Assembly (NCBI GenBank): GCA_902783305.1
Contig: CACZQU010000301.1
Span: 1-9,479 of the forward strand
Length of the DNA stretch: 9,479 nucleotides
Direction of reading: 5' to 3'
Source: an uncultured Lachnospiraceae bacterium
Lineage (GTDB): Bacteria > Bacillota > Clostridia > Lachnospirales > Lachnospiraceae
A program made the translations under genes and the position numbers. The notes beneath the pieces are model-generated. The model was given only the letters and a program-made list of their open reading frames with translations. It had not been told where the DNA came from and did no database searches. Shown piece after piece: positions 6,260-9,479 of the stretch (position 1 is the first letter of the stretch; each line of letters starts with the position of its first letter).

Positions 6260-7293
6260 GTCACGTCTCTCTTTCTATATCTCGATCGAAGCTGGCCACA
6301 GGCGCCGTCAATATCCGCGCCCATTTCCCTTCTAATAGTAACATTATTTCCATATTTTTCAAGTTCATTTTTAAATTCATCCACTTCCCTGCGGCTGCTG
6401 CGGAGGTACCGTCTCTCCCTTACCGGATTCACGGGGATCAGGTTGATGTGGGCATTCCAGCCCTTAAGCATGCTGCCCAGCTGGGCAGCATGCTCCCTGC
6501 GGTCATTGACTCCCTTGCAGAGGCTGTATTCAAAGGTGACTCTCCGTCCCGTACACGCAAAATAATACCGGCAGGCATCAAGCACCTCTTCAATGGAGTA
6601 CCGGTAAGCGACAGGCATCAGCTGTCTGCGGATTTCATCATTCGGCGCATGCAGCGACAAAGCCAGGGTAATCTGCAGCTTCTCTTCCGCCAGCGCACGT
6701 ATCCTGTCCGCCAGACCGCAGGTTGATACCGTCACATTCCGCTGGCTGAGATGGAGGCCTCCTTCTCCGGTCAGCATACGGATAAACTTCAGAAGATTGT
6801 CGTAATTGTCCAGAGGCTCCCCGGTTCCCATCACCACCACATTGGAAATTCTCTCCCCGATATCCTTTTTTATCCGGTAAACCTGGTCAAGCATCTCGGA
6901 AGCACAAAGATTCCTGAGCTTTCCTCCGATTGTAGAGGCGCAGAAGGAGCAGCCCATCGAGCAGCCCACCTGGGAAGAGATACAGACACTGTTTCCATGC
7001 CGGTAAGGCATAAAAACACTTTCGATATCATTCCCGTCCGCAAGGCGGAAAAGGTATTTTCTGGTTCCATCAAGCCGTGAAACCTGAACAACCTGGGTTT
7101 TAAGGCAGACAAGCGCCCCTTCTCCTTCCAGGTTTTCCCTGAGCCGGACGGGCAGATCGGTCATTTCGTCATAGGAGGATACCTGTTTTTCATGCATCCA
7201 TCCATACAGCTGCCGCGCCCGGAACTTTTTTTCTCCATGATCCAGCATCCACTGGGTAAGCTCCGGCAGAGACATTGATTTCAAATCTGTCAT
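6256..7293 (-). CDS. rlmN: 23S rRNA (adenine-2503-C2)-methyltransferase RlmN, radical SAM
   Basis: Methylates C2 of A2503 in the peptidyl-transferase centre of 23S rRNA; E. coli RlmN also acts on A37 of some tRNAs. The 345 residues contain the radical-SAM CxxxCxxC motif at Cys111, Cys115 and Cys118 (GCSMGCSFCAS), the conserved Glu91 in IESVFMP, the GTGEP SAM-binding motif, and the C-terminal Cys332 (DIDGACGQLR) that carries the transient methyl group. An Ala is next to that Cys as in RlmN; the antibiotic-resistance relative Cfr differs in several of these regions, and I favour RlmN on context and N-terminus. It starts 9 nt after rsmB, and its stop overlaps the stp start. Confidence 0.96.
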   Translation of the reverse strand: MTDLKSMSLPELTQWMLDHGEKKFRARQLYGWMHEKQVSSYDEMTDLPVRLRENLEGEGALVCLKTQVVQVSRLDGTRKYLFRLADGNDIESVFMPYRHGNSVCISSQVGCSMGCSFCASTIGGKLRNLCASEMLDQVYRIKKDIGERISNVVVMGTGEPLDNYDNLLKFIRMLTGEGGLHLSQRNVTVSTCGLADRIRALAEEKLQITLALSLHAPNDEIRRQLMPVAYRYSIEEVLDACRYYFACTGRRVTFEYSLCKGVNDRREHAAQLGSMLKGWNAHINLIPVNPVRERRYLRSSRREVDEFKNELEKYGNNVTIRREMGADIDGACGQLRSRYRKRDVT

Positions 7294-7299
7294 TTCCTG

Positions 7300-7304
7300 T
7301 CCTT
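7300..7304 (-). promoter_or_regulatory. Ribosome binding site of rlmN overlapping the rsmB stop codon
   Basis: AAGGA on the minus strand lies 6 nt before the rlmN ATG, and its first two bases are part of the rsmB TAA stop (7305-7303). A ribosome ending rsmB would uncover it, which fits translational coupling. Confidence 0.6.
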
Positions 7305-8661
7305 ACTTTCTGCGGAAACGGGCGATAAAAAAGCCATCGGTTTTGTGTACTCCCGGCAGAAGCTGAAGATAGCCAAGAGAAGTGCTCTCACTGTGCAGTT
7401 CCCCGGGCAGATAGGGATCCAGACTCTCCAGGACAAAAGGATAATGATTCAGAAACCAGAGCATGTTGTCTTCATTTTCCTCCCTGGCGATCGTACAGGT
7501 GCTGAACACCAGGACTCCCTTCGGCTTCACATATTCCGACGCCCTGTCAAGGATCTGTCTCTGCAGAATCACCAGATCCTCCTGCCGGCTTTCTGCGGCA
7601 CGGTATTTGATATCCGGCTTATGACCGATCACTCCATATCCGGAGCAGGGAACATCAGCCATCACAATATCCGCCTGAAGCTCGGAATCCACATCAAATA
7701 CAGTGGCATCCAGAACCTTTGCCTGTACATTCAGTATCCCGGTTCTTTCCATGTTTTCCTGGATCAGTTCCACCTTGGCATTGCTGATATCACGGGCATC
7801 CACTGTTCCAAAGCCGCCCATGAGATCTCCAAGATGAATGCTTTTGCCCCCCGGAGCAGCGCACAGATCAATAATATAATCTCCCTTCCTGGGAGCTGCC
7901 GCCTCAGCAGCCAGCATGGAGCTGACATCCTGCACCATGATTTTTCCTTCCCGGAAGGCATCAAGCGCATTGAGATGGTCAAAGCCGGAAATCCGGCAGG
8001 CATAGGGAAGATATGGGCCTGGCTCTACCGTAACCCCCTGGTCCCGCATCGAGTCCATGATCCTTTGGGGAGAGCTGTAAGGGGTCTGCATCCTGCACCG
8101 TACCGTCACCGGACGCTCCGTAAGGAAATCCGCCAGCATGATTTCCGTCGTCTCCTGTCCATACTGCCCAAGCCATTTCATGACCAGATTCTCCGGCATG
8201 GAATATTCCACACTCAGGCTGCGCAGAAGATCATCTTCCCGGGAGGGAAGCCGGATCTGATCCTTTTCCCGTGAAATTGTCCGCAGGACTCCGTTGACAA
8301 AAGCTTTCAGATTATAAAAGCCCCGTTTCTGGGTAAGGGCGACCGCTTCGTTGCAGGCAGCGCTGTCAGGGATATGGTCCATAAACAGGATCTGATAAAC
8401 CGCGCTGCGGAGGATTTCCCGGATCACCGGTTTCATTTTCTCCACAGGAACCTTGGAAAAGCTGTCGATCACATAATCAATCCTCAGACGGTATTCCAGA
8501 GTTCCTTCCACCATCCGCGTGATAAATGCCCTGTCCTGCTTCGGCAGAAACTGGTGTTTGACAAGAGCATTTCCAAGCGCGATATGGCTTGGCTGACCAT
8601 CCTCGCTGATCCTCAGAAGGATATCAAGAGCCAGTTCTCTTGTATTCATCCCGTTTGACAT
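7303..8661 (-). CDS. rsmB: 16S rRNA (cytosine-967-C5)-methyltransferase RsmB (Sun/Fmu)
   Basis: SAM-dependent enzyme that makes m5C967 in 16S rRNA. The 452 residues (E. coli 429) consist of an N-terminal NusB-like helical RNA-binding domain (about 1-145, TRELALDILLRI through FVNGVLRTI), a linker, and a Rossmann methyltransferase domain. The SAM-binding motif DLCAAPGGKS is at 265-274. The two cysteines of the m5C mechanism are present: Cys339 in DVPCSGYG, which aids product release, and Cys389 in FSTCTI, the nucleophile. The C-terminus DGFFIARFRRK is typical. The ATG at 8661 is preferred to the in-frame ATG at 8649 because GGGGAGG lies 8 nt before the former and nothing suitable before the latter. 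It follows fmt by 38 nt and precedes rlmN by 9 nt. Confidence 0.97.
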   Translation of the reverse strand: MSNGMNTRELALDILLRISEDGQPSHIALGNALVKHQFLPKQDRAFITRMVEGTLEYRLRIDYVIDSFSKVPVEKMKPVIREILRSAVYQILFMDHIPDSAACNEAVALTQKRGFYNLKAFVNGVLRTISREKDQIRLPSREDDLLRSLSVEYSMPENLVMKWLGQYGQETTEIMLADFLTERPVTVRCRMQTPYSSPQRIMDSMRDQGVTVEPGPYLPYACRISGFDHLNALDAFREGKIMVQDVSSMLAAEAAAPRKGDYIIDLCAAPGGKSIHLGDLMGGFGTVDARDISNAKVELIQENMERTGILNVQAKVLDATVFDVDSELQADIVMADVPCSGYGVIGHKPDIKYRAAESRQEDLVILQRQILDRASEYVKPKGVLVFSTCTIAREENEDNMLWFLNHYPFVLESLDPYLPGELHSESTSLGYLQLLPGVHKTDGFFIARFRRK

Positions 8662-8669
8662 TTTCCTTT

Positions 8670-8676
8670 CCTCCCC
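8670..8676 (-). promoter_or_regulatory. Ribosome binding site of rsmB
   Basis: GGGGAGG on the minus strand, 8 nt before the ATG at 8661, in the 38-nt gap after fmt. It selects this ATG over the one four codons further on. Confidence 0.8.
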
Positions 8677-8699
8677 TCAGCTTTGGGACAGCTCTCTTC

Positions 8700-9479
8700 T
8701 CAGAGTGAGAGCATCTCTCCCGCCATAAGCGGATATCCCCTTAAGAAAGCATCCGCGCTCATCCGCTTTTTCCCCTGAAGCTGTACTTCCATCGCGGCAA
8801 GGCTGCCCGAGCCGCAGGCAATGCAAATCCCCGTCTTGTCCGCCGACAGAACCGTCCCGGGAGCCGCCCCTGAATCTCCGGGCCTCGTGACAGCCTTCCA
8901 TATCTTGAAGGTTTTTCCGTCAAGGCCGGTATAAGCCCCCGGCTGAGGATCCAGAGCCCGTATCCTCCTTTCCAGTTCTTCCGCAGGCCGGGAGAAATCA
9001 AGTCTTCCCATCTCCCTGGAAATCATGGAAGCATAAGGCGTCGGGCTTTCCCCGGGCTGCTTCTCATATTCAGCCGTCCCGTCCGCGATGTCCGGGATTG
9101 TCTGAATCAAAAGCCTTGCGGCTTCGTCTGACAGTTTATCAAAAAGGCTGCCGCCGGTTTCCTCCGGAAGAATCTGTACCTCCGACCGGGCGATGATATC
9201 ACCAGTGTCCAGTCCCTCGTCCATCCGCATAATCGTCACTCCGGTTACTGCCTCCCCATCCAGGATCGCATGCTGAATCGGAGCGGCGCCGCGGTATTTC
9301 GGGAGGAGGGACGCATGTGTATTCACACAGCAATATTTCGGAATCTTAAGAATCTCCGGCGGAATGATCTGTCCATATGCAGAAACGACAATCAGATCCG
9401 GATGAAGCTCGCGCAGCATCTGCGCAGCATCGCTCTTTCTCAGGCGTTCAGGCGCATAAACCTCGATTCCCAGCTCCCC
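8700..9479 (-). CDS. fmt: Methionyl-tRNA formyltransferase (5' partial)
   Basis: Transfers the formyl group of 10-formyltetrahydrofolate to Met-tRNA(fMet) for translation initiation. The frame is open to the right edge, and the 20 codons before the ATG at 9419 read ELGIEVYAPERLRK, matching normal Fmt, so that ATG is internal. The visible 259 residues include the catalytic triad Asn53 and His55 (VNTHASLLPKYRGAAP, with the SLLP folate signature) and Asp91 (MDEGLDTGD), which by spacing equal E. coli Asn106, His108 and Asp144. About 53 N-terminal residues are therefore outside the window, giving a full length near 312 (E. coli 315). The C-terminal tRNA-binding domain begins about residue 165 with GRLDFSRPAEELERRIRALDPQPG. 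It is the first gene of the visible operon; def would be expected upstream, by analogy with relatives. Confidence 0.96.
   Translation of the reverse strand, partial: GELGIEVYAPERLRKSDAAQMLRELHPDLIVVSAYGQIIPPEILKIPKYCCVNTHASLLPKYRGAAPIQHAILDGEAVTGVTIMRMDEGLDTGDIIARSEVQILPEETGGSLFDKLSDEAARLLIQTIPDIADGTAEYEKQPGESPTPYASMISREMGRLDFSRPAEELERRIRALDPQPGAYTGLDGKTFKIWKAVTRPGDSGAAPGTVLSADKTGICIACGSGSLAAMEVQLQGKKRMSADAFLRGYPLMAGEMLSL

Noticed and set aside
6256..7293. Cfr-type antibiotic resistance methylase instead of RlmN
   Set aside because: Operon context is the conserved rsmB-rlmN-stp order and the length and N-terminal region fit housekeeping RlmN.
7345..8274. Plus-strand open frame of 309 codons opposite rsmB
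   Set aside because: Entirely antisense to a well-supported rsmB, rich in Ile/His/Gln typical of shadow frames, with no family resemblance and no plausible ribosome binding site.
17..8691. 13-nt inverted match between CTGTCCCAAAGCT (17-29) and AGCTTTGGGACAG (8679-8691)
   Set aside because: In a window of this length a match of this size is expected about once by chance; one copy is coding and there are no other repeat hallmarks.
1..9479. Mobile elements, CRISPR arrays, phage genes, defence systems, toxin-antitoxin pairs
   Set aside because: No transposase, integrase, regularly spaced repeat or defence domain was seen; nearly all sequence is explained by eight housekeeping-type genes.

Overview
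The window looks like a piece of chromosome from a Gram-positive Firmicute, most likely a clostridium of the Lachnospiraceae type. This rests on gene order, the AGGAGG-type ribosome binding sites, the moderate GC content and the wording of the PrkC and Stp proteins; it is an inference, not a database result. No mobile element, CRISPR array, tRNA, rRNA or phage gene was seen.

From about 1330 to the right edge everything lies on the minus strand and reads right to left as one conserved housekeeping cluster: fmt (5' end outside the window), rsmB, rlmN, stp, prkC, rsgA, rpe. This is the order known from Bacillus subtilis (def-fmt-rsmB-rlmN-prpC-prkC-cpgA-rpe). Five of the six junctions are tight: 38 nt, 9 nt, a 4-nt ATGA overlap, 17 nt and 23 nt. 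The exception is 325 nt between prkC and rsgA. That gap holds a convincing Rho-independent terminator for the upstream genes and a separate stem-loop in the rsgA leader. The cluster therefore seems split into fmt-rsmB-rlmN-stp-prkC and rsgA-rpe.

At the left edge a plus-strand aldo/keto reductase with a C-terminal two-cluster ferredoxin domain (5' end outside the window) converges on rpe. The two transcripts share a hairpin with a perfect 16-bp stem that should stop transcription from both sides.

Functionally, Fmt formylates initiator tRNA, RsmB and RlmN methylate 16S and 23S rRNA, and RsgA is a GTPase that matures the 30S subunit. PrkC and Stp are a membrane Ser/Thr kinase that senses cell-wall fragments and its partner phosphatase. 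In B. subtilis the RsgA orthologue CpgA is a PrkC substrate, so the cluster links translation and ribosome assembly to cell-wall signalling. Rpe belongs to the pentose phosphate pathway. I found no clearly new biological system. The points most worth a second look are the structured prkC-rsgA gap, the extra C-terminal domain of PrkC, and the Ser-Lys-Ser-Asp G4 motif of RsgA.
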